From: Hypsibius dujardini
Lineage: Eukaryota; Tardigrada; Eutardigrada; Parachela; Hypsibiidae
NCBI GenBank assembly: GCA_001579985.1
Contig: LRSR01010447.1
Location: 1 to 64,000 of the forward strand
DNA: 64,000 nucleotides
Direction of reading: 5' to 3'
The notes under the pieces were generated by a model. The model ran no database searches and was not told the origin of the DNA. It saw only the letters and a list, made by a program, of their open reading frames with translations. The position numbers and the translations under genes were made by a program. Below are positions 27,601 through 39,818 of the stretch, in pieces; the first letter of the stretch is position 1; each line of letters begins with the position of its first letter.

Positions 27601-30600
27601 CGAACAAATTGAGCATCTGAAATAACGTTTTAGTCGATTGATTAGCAACGTTAAAAATGAGACTGGCAATTCAACTCTTACCAGGAAACAGCAGAGGAAC
27701 ACGAACGAGCAGAAATAAAAGTACCTACAGCGCACAAGAGTGTAAAAATTAGTTGAGAGTTTAAGTAATCAAACGTTAAAAGAAACACTTACGCTATGTC
27801 CATGCCCTATAGGACAATAACACAAAATATGCTAAAGTTTGTATGTGTAGAACTGCTTACAATATTAATGTACACCGGCGGTCACACAGCCATCACTCGG
27901 ACTTGAATGATCGAGCACAGTACTAACACTATTGTAATATCGAAGTTAAACGATTTGTGGCTCGAACTCAGTGAGCAACTCCTAGTACTGTGCCCGTGGA
28001 ATGGTGCGCAATACTATGATTTAGAGGAGCGGCAAACAGAGCAGATCGCTTAGCATGATAAATTTCTTAATTCAAAACATCAATCCTAGAAAATTGTCTT
28101 TCACCCAAAAATATTGTATACTTAATTAATTTCTACTGTTAATTTTGCTCTGTTTGACGAAAAACCAAGCAAAGGGCATTGCCGGTTTCCCTTTATCTTC
28201 AGCATGTCAAATAACATGTTCCTTACGCAGTTATGGCCTTGCTGATCTGACTTCTTGTCACACATCATTCCGCCGACGCATGCCTGTTAACGACAGAATA
28301 GGATTTGAGATTATCTGTGTAGTAAGTAGTTTTGGGACTGAAATTTTTTTCCGTTTATGTTTGGCTTGCTCTCCATTTTAAGCATTACTTTGTCATAATA
28401 TATTCACGATATTTGAGAATAGTAATTACAGCCACAGTAGTACTAATGCACTTACCAGCATTATTCGTTGCCACGCCTCACCAGTAGCACAGCGAAAGAG
28501 TACCAGTAAGGACGAAAAGAAGGTCCGAAAATTACTATGCCGATTGATTTCCGTAAATGGGTTCAATTCAATATTCCCGAATATCTGCGAAGAGAATATC
28601 CATCACAACTCAGTCAATTGACATGGTAGGAAAACAAGGGATTACTGCGTAATTCTTTAGAAAACTCAAATCCTCTGCTACACAAGCAATTTGCAAATGC
28701 AAGTTTTAAACAGAATTTCTTTCGATTTCATCTTCTGGATTTGCACGATAATTAACTGCTAATGTTTTCGGTTTCTACCTCCTGATCTGCCTGCCCGCTC
28801 ACTGGTTTGTCTGTTTGCCTGGCTGGCTGTCTGTTTGCTTGTCTGTCTATCTGTCTGACTGACTGACTGTTTGTCTGTCTGGCTGTCTGTCTATATGCCT
28901 ACCCGCTCCCACACCGGTATATTTGTTTGTTTGTCATTGGTGACAGTTGGATGCACGAGCAGTCCTTGTATAATAAAAAAGATTAATTAAATACCTGCAT
29001 GCCAATGATGGCGTAGATAAAAAACAACATCCCAATGAGAAGGCACACATACGGCAAGGCCTTAAATGACTGCACGAACGTCCAAAGGAGGATGCGAATA
29101 GTGTAGCCCTGTCGCAGGAGCTTGACTAGACGGGCCGCTCGGAAGAGACGTAAGAAGCTGAGGCTGGGAAATTGCGAACCAAACTCGGAGACCAATGTGT
29201 CTATGATGCTGCCGATAACTGTGATAAAGTCAAACACGTTCCATGCGTCGCTGAAGTAGTTCTGGGAGAATGAAGAGAAAAGATTATCATATAAATTTAA
29301 ACGAATATCTCTAAACACTACGTTACACAAGAGAGAGAGAGAGAGAGAGAGAGAACGCGGACACGGTTTGAGGCGGTGAGGTGGACGCAGCGCAACGGAT
29401 CTCGTGTCGCACTTTGACAGAAAAGGTGGTGGACACGGTGGACGAAGGTTGACACATGGGACAGGATTAACAAGTTAGTGGTGGGGAAAAATAACGCACG
29501 AGTATTTCCGGCCCAGTATTTCAAGGGTAGGGTCTTAGTCAGGAGTAATACATAGAACGTTTAAGGAGATCAGGTGGGTGGACATTTTGCTCTGAGCGAA
29601 CATGTAGACTTAATCGCTGTCCCATAGCCAACCTTCAGTCCAAACGCCATAATCTTCAGGTTGCATTCAAAAGTGAACAGAACCGTGAACAACATGTTCT
29701 GAAACGAGCAATATATCAATAGTAAATAAATAATACCGCCAAAATAATTTGTTGGGAGCTAAATTTTATAATGGACGCGGTAAATTGAACGCTGGTGTCT
29801 TTATAAACAAAATTAGCATATATTGATTGATTGTCTTTAGTGGAATTTGCGCGCGTACCGAGTAGTCAAGAACCATGGATTGTCCGTCCGATGGCTGATC
29901 CACCTAGCCCGCCGTGTCCGAAAACAAATACTTTGTTATTTCTCATTACCTTAAAGCCAAACGCAATGATCTTCAGGATGGACTCTCCAAAGAACAATGT
30001 GGTGAAGGCTATATTCATGTATTTCGAAACTTCATTGAATGTGTCTTGGCTGTTGTCGTGCTAAAAACCATACGATTCGTTATACGGTACGATTTGTGAG
30101 TTTCGACCAAAATATTCGGCCGTAATCCTGAGCTAAGCCATAGGTGCATACATGTGATCAGTTGAAAAATTTAGCACAGAATTTCGTATCAAAATGATCT
30201 TTTTTGCTTACCTTTGCCATCAAGACGCACGTGTTGACCACGATGCAAGCCATGATGAAGTATTCGAAGCAGTTGGAGGTCACCATTTCCCACACCTTGT
30301 GCTTAGCCGATTCTTTATTCTTGGGCATGAACCGCGAGGTGGGACGTGCGTTGATTACAAAGTCAATGCACGATTTCTGAATAGGATTGGCAAAGACATA
30401 TCAGCAGTTACACTGCAATCAGGTACTCCATCGGCTGCAGTACTCTAGGTACGATATAAAAAACTAACCTGGTTTTTGTCGAGATCGCCGTCTTTGAGCT
30501 CCTTCTCGCCTTGCTCTTGGAAGGTGATGATAATCAAAGCCACAAAAATGTTGACGAAGAAGAAGGGGAAAACAATAAAATAGACCACGTAGAAAATGGA

Positions 30601-33600
30601 GATCTCCAAGCGGTATCCCGGAAGAGGACCACGACCCTCTTGTGTGGCATCCATGGAATGGTGGAGAACCCTGGCAATTAAACATCCTTGAGTTCAAATT
30701 AGCTCCTTAATCTTTTCATCTCAATGTAAAATGAAGACTGATGTCAGTATGAATCAAATGGCGTACTGTGGCCATCCTTCTCCCGTTGAAACGGTGAAAA
30801 GTGTCAACCATCTAAACGACAAAGCAGCGTGAATATGCAACACAATAGACTGGGTTATCTACGCACGCATAGACTACGTTATCATAATGAAAGTCCCGCA
30901 GCATCCAAATCCGTTTTTCGACCCTTGGTAAAACCTTTCTGCTGTCGTAGACAAAGTATTCGCCCCTAAAATACTCAAATGTTTGGTCCGACTCCAACTT
31001 CCTTATTGCTGACTCAAAATATATCTTCCCTTACTGGCATTCTTCCTGGGTCAGCTTTGTTTCGTCAGTGCAGAAGTGAAATTTTCCGTTGAACAGTTGG
31101 ACAGCAATCACAGCAAAAATAAACTGCAACAGACCGGAGACACCGTTGTTAGTAGCCACAAATGCAGCTAATAAGACCATGTTACAATTGACCCACTTCA
31201 GTTTCTTCCATTTCAGAAGGAATGATGGGTTTCGACCAATCGTATGACTGACTGTGACGTTGAATGATAGCTTAATATGCTTTGACTTAATATCCATTTT
31301 CCCTGGAGTCTAACCTTTTTTGTTGTTGAGGGGAATTCAATGCGAACCCATGGCAGTGAGGCAACTGAATTTGGCGCGTGAAAAATTCAAAGGGGTTTTC
31401 AATCTGATTGAAATTTAACGAGCAGACAGGCAAGCAGACAGACAGATAGGCCAATGCCCCGTCATAAACACACAGATAGGTAGACAAACAGAAAAACAAA
31501 CAGACGCATATACACAGTCACAAAGGCCGACACACAGACACACTTGCACAAAGACACACAGACAGACATGTACATATATAAGCAGATTGGTAAACAGAGA
31601 AGCACGCAGGCAAACAGGCAGACAGGCAGACTTTCGTTCATAATAAAGCTGAAATTCTTCTCGCTGAAACAAATTGACCGACATTTTTAGAGCTAAAATA
31701 TGAATACCGTCTTATATGAGACGATTATGTTACTGCAGAGGCAACCGCAAGACCTTAACTACGGTGAATTATTTCAATTTACGGGACTCAAAATAATGTA
31801 CTAATTAATGATAAGTTTGTCCTGCTTTAGAAATTGAACCAAAAACTGTGAACTACATTACACAGGCTGGAGATGAACAAAGTGTATTGTGAACGTGAAT
31901 TACTCAAAGAAAAGCAGTCTAAATTTGATATTCTCTGTTTGCTGTGGTTATTGTGATTATTATACGAAAGACACCCAAACGGATCATGGCAAGGTAAACA
32001 GAAACTGTTTTATAGCATAAACAAAACGATCTCATGCCTCCGCCTACGGTCCAATAAACATACCTGGAACAAGCCGTAAACTACGAGGATGTTAAGGACG
32101 TTTTTGAGTGAGTTGACAACGCAATCAAACACTGCTTTCAGTTTTGGTACGCGATTGATGGTCTTCAATGGACGGAGCACTCGGAGAACTCGAAGGGACT
32201 TGATGGTGCTAAAGTTCTTTGCCTTAGACGAACCTTGGTCACTACAGTGGGAGAAAAAAGCATTGTCAGGCACATTTACTAGTACTGAACGTTTCTGCAT
32301 GACGAACAAAGGAACAGCATTCCAGTTAAGGGATGGACGCAATCTATACTGATTGATCGTACCTGAAGGCAAAGGCAACCAGTGCGCATACTACAACAAT
32401 GGAATCAAGGATATTCCACAAGTCTCTGCCGTATGCTCCCGGATGAAGAAGTAGTCCCAAGTCGACGACCTTGAGGATCATTTCAACTGTAAATACTCCG
32501 GTGAAGACGTAATCCGTATAAGTCAAAATTTGATTTCGCAGATTGTTCGTCTCCACGGGATCCTCGGCCGCCAGGGAAACACTGCTCAGGCAAATGACTA
32601 GCATAATGACAGTGTCGAAGTACCTGTCTCAGTACAGGACATACGACACCATCATCAAAATCAAAAAGATGACCACTAGTACATGAGAACGTTTACGTTT
32701 ATATTGTGACATACCGCATGTTAACAATGTTATGGCACAATCGCCGAATCCTGTGAAAAAAAGATCAAGTATCAGGGGCAAAAATACAGTCTTGAGTCGA
32801 GATCCCTCCTTACGGATTTGTTGGTGACATGACAAAGAGTGAACTGTACGGCAATATTGGTTTCTGCTTGGGAGCTCGGTCATTAACGTGGCGGTTCCTC
32901 AATTCTGAGTCACTACTAGCGACGCTTCCGGTCGTCTCACTGTCATCATCAGTTAAATTGCCGTTGCTGGCATTCATGTCAGTCTGTTTGGAAGCGGTGA
33001 TTGTTCCTTCCATTATTAGGGAGTTCTTGCGGGTGCTGTAAGAAACAGCACACAGTTTCAAGCAGGATGAACCATGGGAAGTTGCAATTGGCTTCTACAT
33101 TTACCGTACCTCAATGTTGGCACGGTTAAGCCGCCACTTGCGCCTTTTTTGGTTTTTGTGTCTTTGCTTGGAGAAGGTGGACAGATGTTAACTTGCGGCG
33201 GCTCCATGCCCGTCAGGTCGTACAGGTCTATGAGTTCTCCATCAGCATCCAAGACCTCTGGTGGTTGAGCGAAAGATTGGACGGCTGCCTGACTCTCCGC
33301 AAAGAGCTTTTTGGCCTCATCCTCCTTGGCTTTCTCTTCATTCTTGGTCAGCTCTTGGGCGTTTGCCAAGTTATCCACCTATGCGAGAAGAAACGATTTA
33401 TCACTACCCGTCACTTCGGTACAGTACTTTTGACTTACAGCAATGGCCAGGAAGACATTGAGTAGGGTATCTATAGGGTTATCCCAAAGAAACAACTTCA
33501 ACTGACCAGTTAAGCCAAAATTAAGATCGAGCTGACTCACAGTTTCCCAAGACAACCAAAATGATAAAATATAAACTGTAAGCCGCACCGGAGCCGTAAA

Positions 33601-36600
33601 CCTGAAATGAATTAGCGTTTTATTAAATTTGTAAATATTAGTCCTTTCAAGTAACGTGATCGACCCCGGATGGATTAATTCCAACTCGGTATAACAAGAT
33701 TGGCATAATCGAGGGACAAAAAGTGAGACTTACTCCGCCCATCGCCCGTATTCCACTATACATGACTTCATTCCAATCTTCTCCAGTAAGAATTTGGAAG
33801 ACGGTCAGCAATGCAATTGGGAAAGAATTGAAGTTACCCGGTGGCCTAAAGAATGAATCATGAGTACAGTATATTACGCCATCACCATGCAAGGCGTAAA
33901 ATAGCATAGCCCACAAATACTTACGTTCCGTCTTCAAAGTTAAACCTGCAATAAGGTAATGTTAATCCTCTTCAAACGTACTGTCATTTAGTATGATGAT
34001 AGTATGAAGACGGAACTTACTTTCCGCCAAACAGTTGCATCCCCAACAAGGCAAAAATGAGAATGAAGAGAAAGAGCAGAAAAAGCAGACTGACGATACT
34101 CCGCATCGAACTCAGCAGGGAGAGAACTAAATTCCGGAGGGATGCCCAGTACCGCGTCACCTTGAATATTCTCAGTAATCGAAGAGCGCGCAAGGCGGAA
34201 ATGCCAAAAGATGCGTCTTCGTGAAATGTTGCCTGCAGTGAGCGTGGAAACCCGTTAAAAAGGACACATCGTCTACGTCCAGTAAGATAAGGATGTATTC
34301 AGCCATTGAGAATCGGATGGTTTTAAAGCCAGTTTGTGTGCATGTGGTGTTGTTCGTTGTTATTATTCACTTACCCACACCACTTCGAATATACTTCCAC
34401 TGATGACCTAGGGAGCGCAGAACGCGTATCGCCGTCAAATCTGATTAGAATGGTTTAAAACAAACTACACTACTACTTACTACACAATCAAATCGATTGA
34501 AGCTTGAATGGAAGTACATTCGAGGCCCCATTCCTGTAAAAAAAGATGACACAAATTATATTTTGCGCTACCGTTGCATGTCGTGGCATTGATATGCTAT
34601 CTGTTTATACGGTAGTACATACCGTACATCTTGACCGACATTTCAATCATAAAAATTGCCAGAAACCCAAACTCGGCAAAAACTGCAAAGGAGTAGAGTC
34701 GTAACAGAGAAATCCAAATTGGCCAGTCCTTTCTCCGCCTTACATAGGAATTGGGTGAGCCAAGGCGGCTGGTTCTTGTGTTCCACTGCAACGCACATTG
34801 TGTTGAGGAAGACAAGGACAATGACGCACCAGTAGAAGATTTTGGTTCGCACTATTCTCCGAATGGACAGCCTGAAACATGTATGATATTATTAAAAGAT
34901 TATTCACTTTTTCACACAAAGGGTTACTTACTTGACTCGTCGGTTGGTTCGGCTACATGCTTTGGATAGACTGCTTTTCCCGGTCCCTCGATCATTCCCT
35001 AGACCTGGAGAGTTAATCAGCAAAATACCAATTGCCACGATGCACTCTGCAAGGAAGCAATCGAAAAATGTACTGTCTAAAGCAAACTGACCGTCATCAT
35101 CGTCATCAGCATCTGCATCATCGTCGGGATCATCTGCGTCTGCGTCGGCGGCCATTTCGTCTTTTGTTGTTAGCTTCTTCCGGTTTCTCTTGGCCGCGGC
35201 TCGCCTTCGGGCTGTTTGAAGGAATACTATTTGTAGCCTGGTTTAAATCAATCAATAACTGTTATCGTATATGTAAATGGCTTTCGACATACCATCAATA
35301 ATGTGTAACTTTTCCTCATCAGTCGTTTTTTCTTCTTGCAATATTACTTCCTCTGAAAATGACATGTCTGATAGACCGCGAAAACGAACCATTTGAGGCG
35401 CGGATTGGAATATCGGTACCGGCTTTGCAAATCCAGTCGAGGTAGCCGGTCAACTCGCGTTCAACTTGATTCTTTCTCCGCTTTTTTAAAAAATCCTGAC
35501 GCTTTTCAACGCGCTCTCGTTCTTTCGCAAACTCACTAGAATGAAATATGAAAGTGTGATATGACTTGCAAATCTGAATCACTTGGCAATTTGACCCCTC
35601 AGTTGTCACCCGCTGAGAACACCCAGAACCAAATTTAGCATGAAGAAGGATCCAATGACGATCAGCGGGACGAAATAAGCCCAGTTCTACACCAACATAA
35701 ACTTAGTCAATACTGTATTTAGTGGATTATCTATTAAACACATGCAAATGCTGTACAATTGTTGTACTTACAAAGAGGTTGCCCAAAGCATCGTCTGTCT
35801 GTATTCGCAAAATTGGGTTTGTTATCCAACAAATATATTGGGTTTGGGAAGGATAAAAGAGATGCGTACGTAGTAGAGAACATTGGTCCACCCCTCCATG
35901 GTGATGCACTGGAAAACTGTCAGCATGGCAAAGAGGATATTGTCGAAGCTGGTGATGCCGTAGTTTGGTCCGATCCAGTAACGCGCACAAGCAGTCCCTT
36001 CTTGATCACACTTCAAGGCCCCACTGTTACCACTCTCCTGCAATTACAACGATTGCCTGCTGGTACACTGTAATCCCATTTCACAGCAAACACCTTTACT
36101 TACATCAGCACATGGTGTGGGTAGTCCTCCCCATCGTAGGATCGGCTCATCTGTGTGTGATACAAGTTATTCATTGTGCATTGGAGTAATTAATTCAGCG
36201 CGTGTATACTTACGGGTTGTTATGTTGAAGCACGTAAAGTGGAATATTCCGCAGTAAAACTCCAAACCGATGATAGCAAAAATCAAAATGGCAAAGGAAA
36301 CAAGAAGTCCAATTTGAGCCAGTGGAATCTGGATTGATATAGACAGTACAGTGTGATATATAATATGTATTAGGTCAGTCAGTAGTTAGCGGAACGCACA
36401 AGCAGGCAAATTGCCTATTTACCATAGCACGAATGATTGATTTCAAGACTACTTGAAGGCCTAAAGTAACATTCATGTATTGAATCAAATATAATTTTGG
36501 GGGCGGGAAATGGTGAGTTTGTATGGACACTTACTCGGCACTCCAGAGACGAGCTTTAAAGGACGCAAAACTCGGACAGCGCGGAGAGTTCGCAGGTCAA

Positions 36601-38555
36601 AGGATGTTGCTTGGGCGGCAAAAATGGTTATGAACCTGAAACGTATTTATATACCAGGCAAACGCTATGGGTTGAATCGCTACATGGGTTGAATCGGTGG
36701 GGTGGCGGAGGGCGCCACAAGTGTAAATTGTAAACAACACTCATTCAATTTACACTTGTGGCGCCCTCCGCCACCCCACCGATTCAACCCATAGCGTTTG
36801 CCTGGTACCTATTTACAGGGTGATTCACTACCACATGGACACTTTAAAAAAATCACCAAAAATATGGTTTTCGTTATTTTGGTCAAATTTTTTCAGATTA
36901 TATGAAGCCTAACTGTTTCGCGTTTAAATACCTGACTGGGATGTTTCCATTTTTATTCTGTAAGGCAGGGGCACTGGCTACAAAAATTGGACGAAGTTGG
37001 CTGATAGTTTTTGTCATTTTCCGCCCATGACTGAATTTAGTGATACGAAAGTGAGCCACCCTACTTCGAAAATCGGCTTATAGCAATCCATAGCAGAACA
37101 GATAGGCTTCACAAGGAGCCTTCTGAAAGGCAAATTGGTTTGGAGACTGATTTATGAAAAATATTTTTATGAAAAAATGGCGCCAAAAGTTCGTTTTTGA
37201 CGTATTTTGAAAACTTTCAGTTCAAAAACATGTTGGTTCATGTTCGTTTGTTCCCTTTTCTAGTTTTTCAGTGCAAATATCCATAAAATAAGACAATTTG
37301 TTGCTTGAGTTGAAAACCTAGAGTTGAACAATACTGAGATACAGCATGTGAAAAAGCTTCCCTAATATCGGATGGACAAGTTATCGACAGGCCTGGTTCT
37401 CTCAATCGATCAATTTAGGCTCTGAAGTGATACTTTTCTTATAGACCATCGACAAACGTTCAGGAAAGTACGAAAAAGTGCATAGGAAGAGCAATCACAG
37501 TGACCATGAAGAATACTTTTTTCGTCCGAGGAAAATAAAATGGTCACCTTTTCTGGGTAGAGCTGCATGGAGTGGCTGACTTCTTTTCCTAATTGTTTGA
37601 ACGCTAACTTTTCCTAAACTGAATCATCTTTGTTTAAGCTAATCACAAGGACATGATCAGTTGCGCACAGTTCCTCTGACAACCGATCGCGCGTGTCCAC
37701 GTGGTAGTGAATCACCCTGTATATTGCGATTGGATTTTTTAGCTTTTACCCGGACAACAATTCTGAAGAGTAAATTTCATCACCACACCAGAGAATTTGT
37801 ACATACCCAGTAACCACAACGGTAAAGTCCATAATATTCCAGAAACTCCGCAGGTAGGAGCCCTGTACGAAACGCAGTCCCACATATTTAGATCTTGACA
37901 AAGTCTCAGGATTAAGTGTAACTACAGTACATCAGTATCTCAGTCTCATTATTACCTTATGAAGTACTAAGCCGAGTGCAATGATCTTCATCGTGCACTC
38001 AACACAAAAAATCGCCATGAAATAGTTCTCTGTCTTTTCCTGTAATGCAAGAACGGCCCAATTTACTACCGGTTTATTTATTGTACTACTGTGATATGTC
38101 GAGAAGACTTACTAGCTCTAACGCTAACATGGTCTTGTCGTCGTTAGGCAAATGTTCTTCCAGAGCGAGAACAATACAGTTTGCAATGATGGTCATAAGC
38201 TGAAACGCATTAGGTACTTAAATACTAGTAATACTAATAATAGCCAAATACTAGACTTACCACAACGTGTTCAAAGGGCTCCCAAGTAACCACTCTTCGA
38301 GCTAATTTTCTCAAAGGATTCTCCTCCTAAAACAACAGATGATAATACTATAATAGTCTCCTACCTTGATTACTTGATCCCAAATTCTCAACTCACCCCG
38401 AGAATGAAGAGTGCCTTGGGTTTCCTGTCAGGGTTATTCTTTAGGCCAAAAGTAGCTTTCACCTTGGCTTGAAGGCGTTGAAACATATTCTGCGGGACGG
38501 GAGGCTGGGGTATTTCATCCTCTTCCGGCTTCCGTCTGCACTCTGATTCGTCATC
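24692..38555 (-). CDS. Voltage-gated calcium channel alpha1 subunit, Cav2 type (cacophony/UNC-2 class)
   Basis: Pore-forming subunit of presynaptic-type calcium channels, plasma membrane; more than 25 exons. Domain I begins in exons 38397-38555 and 38261-38326 ([20 protein letters not shown]); its S4 exon is 36535-36635 ([12 protein letters not shown]). The four selectivity glutamates are intact: MEGW (codon 35894-35896), GEDW (33779-33781), GEGW (30778-30780), GEAW (28477-28479), so this is a calcium and not a sodium channel. The I-II loop has the beta-subunit site [14 protein letters not shown] (about 35430-35480). The Cav2 class is shown by [27 protein letters not shown] and [17 protein letters not shown]. 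After domain IV come the EF-hand-like region (27430-27520), the IQ region ([18 protein letters not shown], about 26770-26830) and a disordered tail. The tail carries RRLPDPP (24998-25018), matching the RIM-BP SH3 ligand RxLPxxP, and ends SDGEWS. The II-III loop is short. The true N-terminus lies upstream of 38555 and is not resolved. Confidence 0.93.
27886..28012 (+). pseudogene. Possible degenerate 5S rRNA-like sequence in a Cav2 intron
   Basis: The stretch contains CGAAGTTAAAC, close to the 5S box A (GAAGTTAAGC), preceded about 50 bp upstream by GCCATCAC and followed by TCAGTGAG and TAGTACT, in the order of 5S rRNA landmarks. Spacing differs by about 10 bases on each side and the ends do not pair well. 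It could be a decayed 5S copy, a 5S-derived SINE head, or chance. Confidence 0.25.
28795..28940. repeat. Degenerate (CTGT)n repeat in a Cav2 intron
   Basis: Imperfect tetranucleotide run of CTGT, CTGC and TTGT words. The same word family recurs, in the complementary form ACAG, at about 31430-31630 in the same gene, and at 51555-51707 and about 52855-53000. Confidence 0.7.
31430..31630. repeat. Degenerate (ACAG)n repeat in a Cav2 intron
   Basis: Runs of ACAGACAG, GGCAGACAGG and related words, complementary to the CTGT run at 28795-28940. Long open frames on the minus strand here are low-complexity artefacts of the repeat. Confidence 0.65.
36652..36807. repeat. Long near-perfect inverted repeat (foldback) in a Cav2 intron
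   Basis: Left arm about 36652-36730, 15-nt loop about 36731-36745, right arm about 36746-36807. The arms pair almost perfectly over about 60 bp (for example GGTGGGGTGGCGGAGGGCGC against its complement). The left arm has about 17 extra bases, from a duplicated ATGGGTTGAATCG word. It begins only about 16 bp inside the intron, next to exon 36535-36635, and ends 7 bp before the MITE below. Confidence 0.9.
36815..37719. mobile_element. TA-flanked MITE (Tc1/mariner-like terminal inverted repeats)
   Basis: A 905-bp element with 27-bp terminal inverted repeats that start CAGGGTGATTCACTACCAC and differ at one position. It is flanked by a TA dinucleotide on both sides (36813-36814 and 37720-37721), the target duplication of the Tc1/mariner superfamily. 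There is no transposase frame inside, so it is non-autonomous. It lies in the Cav2 intron between the exon ending domain I S2-S3 (to about 37806) and the S4 exon. Near-identical ends suggest a fairly recent insertion. Confidence 0.88.
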
Positions 38556-39818
38556 CTACACAGAAACTCTAGTATAGACCCATAATTCAAATGGAGATCC
38601 GTCCGTTGGCTCGTACTTTAGACTGGCCATGGTGAACTTGTCCATTCTAGCTGTGACTGTTGGACGTATTTCAGCAGTTAAGTGACCATAGGATACATCA
38701 ACAAATACTTTGCCATCTTTTTGGAGACGGAAAGGAACACGACTACAGTATTCTACGTCTACAATACGAACAATAGCAGCTTTACTAGAGAAAGACTACG
38801 TACTCTAATCTGCTGAAACAGTCATATAATATTTATATATTGGAAGATGGAGTAAGGGAAAACCTATTCTCACCTCGCTAGCTAGCAAAGGGATAAAGAT
38901 TAAAATAAAAAGCAATCGATATGACTCTCGTGGAACTCGCGGTAGCTGTCTTGTATTTAGATAGATGCAGAGTCCCCCCCCCGTTCCCGTTTCGCGTCTG
39001 TGACAGAGTCCCCGATGGAGCCAGTGTTGCTTGCTATATACTGCAGAGAGATGGAGGCCGGGGAGCCTACCATATGCCATATGGGATGATGGCTGACTAA
39101 TCAAGGCAGGCTCGGGTATAGTATTGATTTTAGGCCCATGCCGTGCTGTGCCATACTTTCTGGAGTACTATTGTTCCTCTTATCAACGTGAGAGCAACTG
39201 AGTACAGCAAGTCTACGGGTCTTTAGATTGGCCTTGGGTTGCCTCTGATTATTTTTACAGGTAGATAGACGTCAGTTTTAATAAGGTGCGCGGTAAAACT
39301 AAGCTTCTTCCTTGCTCATGTTATTTCGTAATTAAAATTTAGTTTCTTTCAATTGGATGGTGTGAAAATTTAATTTCGATAGAGAACCAACTCTCGGTCT
39401 GTGCTCGTACTGTAGCCCTCTGCCGTAAAACGGTGCGTTGGTGCGGGTGTAGCGGCAGCCAATAGCGAACCAGGTTTTGGCGATGCACAATTCGCAGCGC
39501 AACTGCGCAATGCACACTGTACCTTGCGCACTCGAGCCTGTATGTTTATGTCAGCTGTTTCGGAGAAGTGAAGCGAAGCAAAGTAGGTCTCCTCTTTTTC
39601 ATTCCAACGTGAAGAAATTCCTCATCTGCCGTTTGAACGATGGCATTACACATATAATCAGTTTTACCGTTACATTCTTTCTATTTGGAAATTGGTCCGC
39701 GTACGTAGTAGTATTGGTGATTGGCCAGGTGGATTGTGATTTGGGATTGGGTGCATGCATTGCATGGTGTTGTAGAAGCGTAAGTATTTCCCCTATCCTC
39801 ACTGGTGGATGAATTAAG
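38556..39818. other. Head-to-head intergenic region of Cav2 and MARCHF6, with an unexplained open frame
   Basis: About 1.26 kb between divergently read genes, probably holding both promoters and the missing first Cav2 exon(s). On the minus strand a frame of about 80 codons stays open from about 38800 to the acceptor at 38556 and is in register with the first Cav2 exon, but it has no early ATG and no donor of the right phase that I can settle on. No TATA box stands out. Confidence 0.45.
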
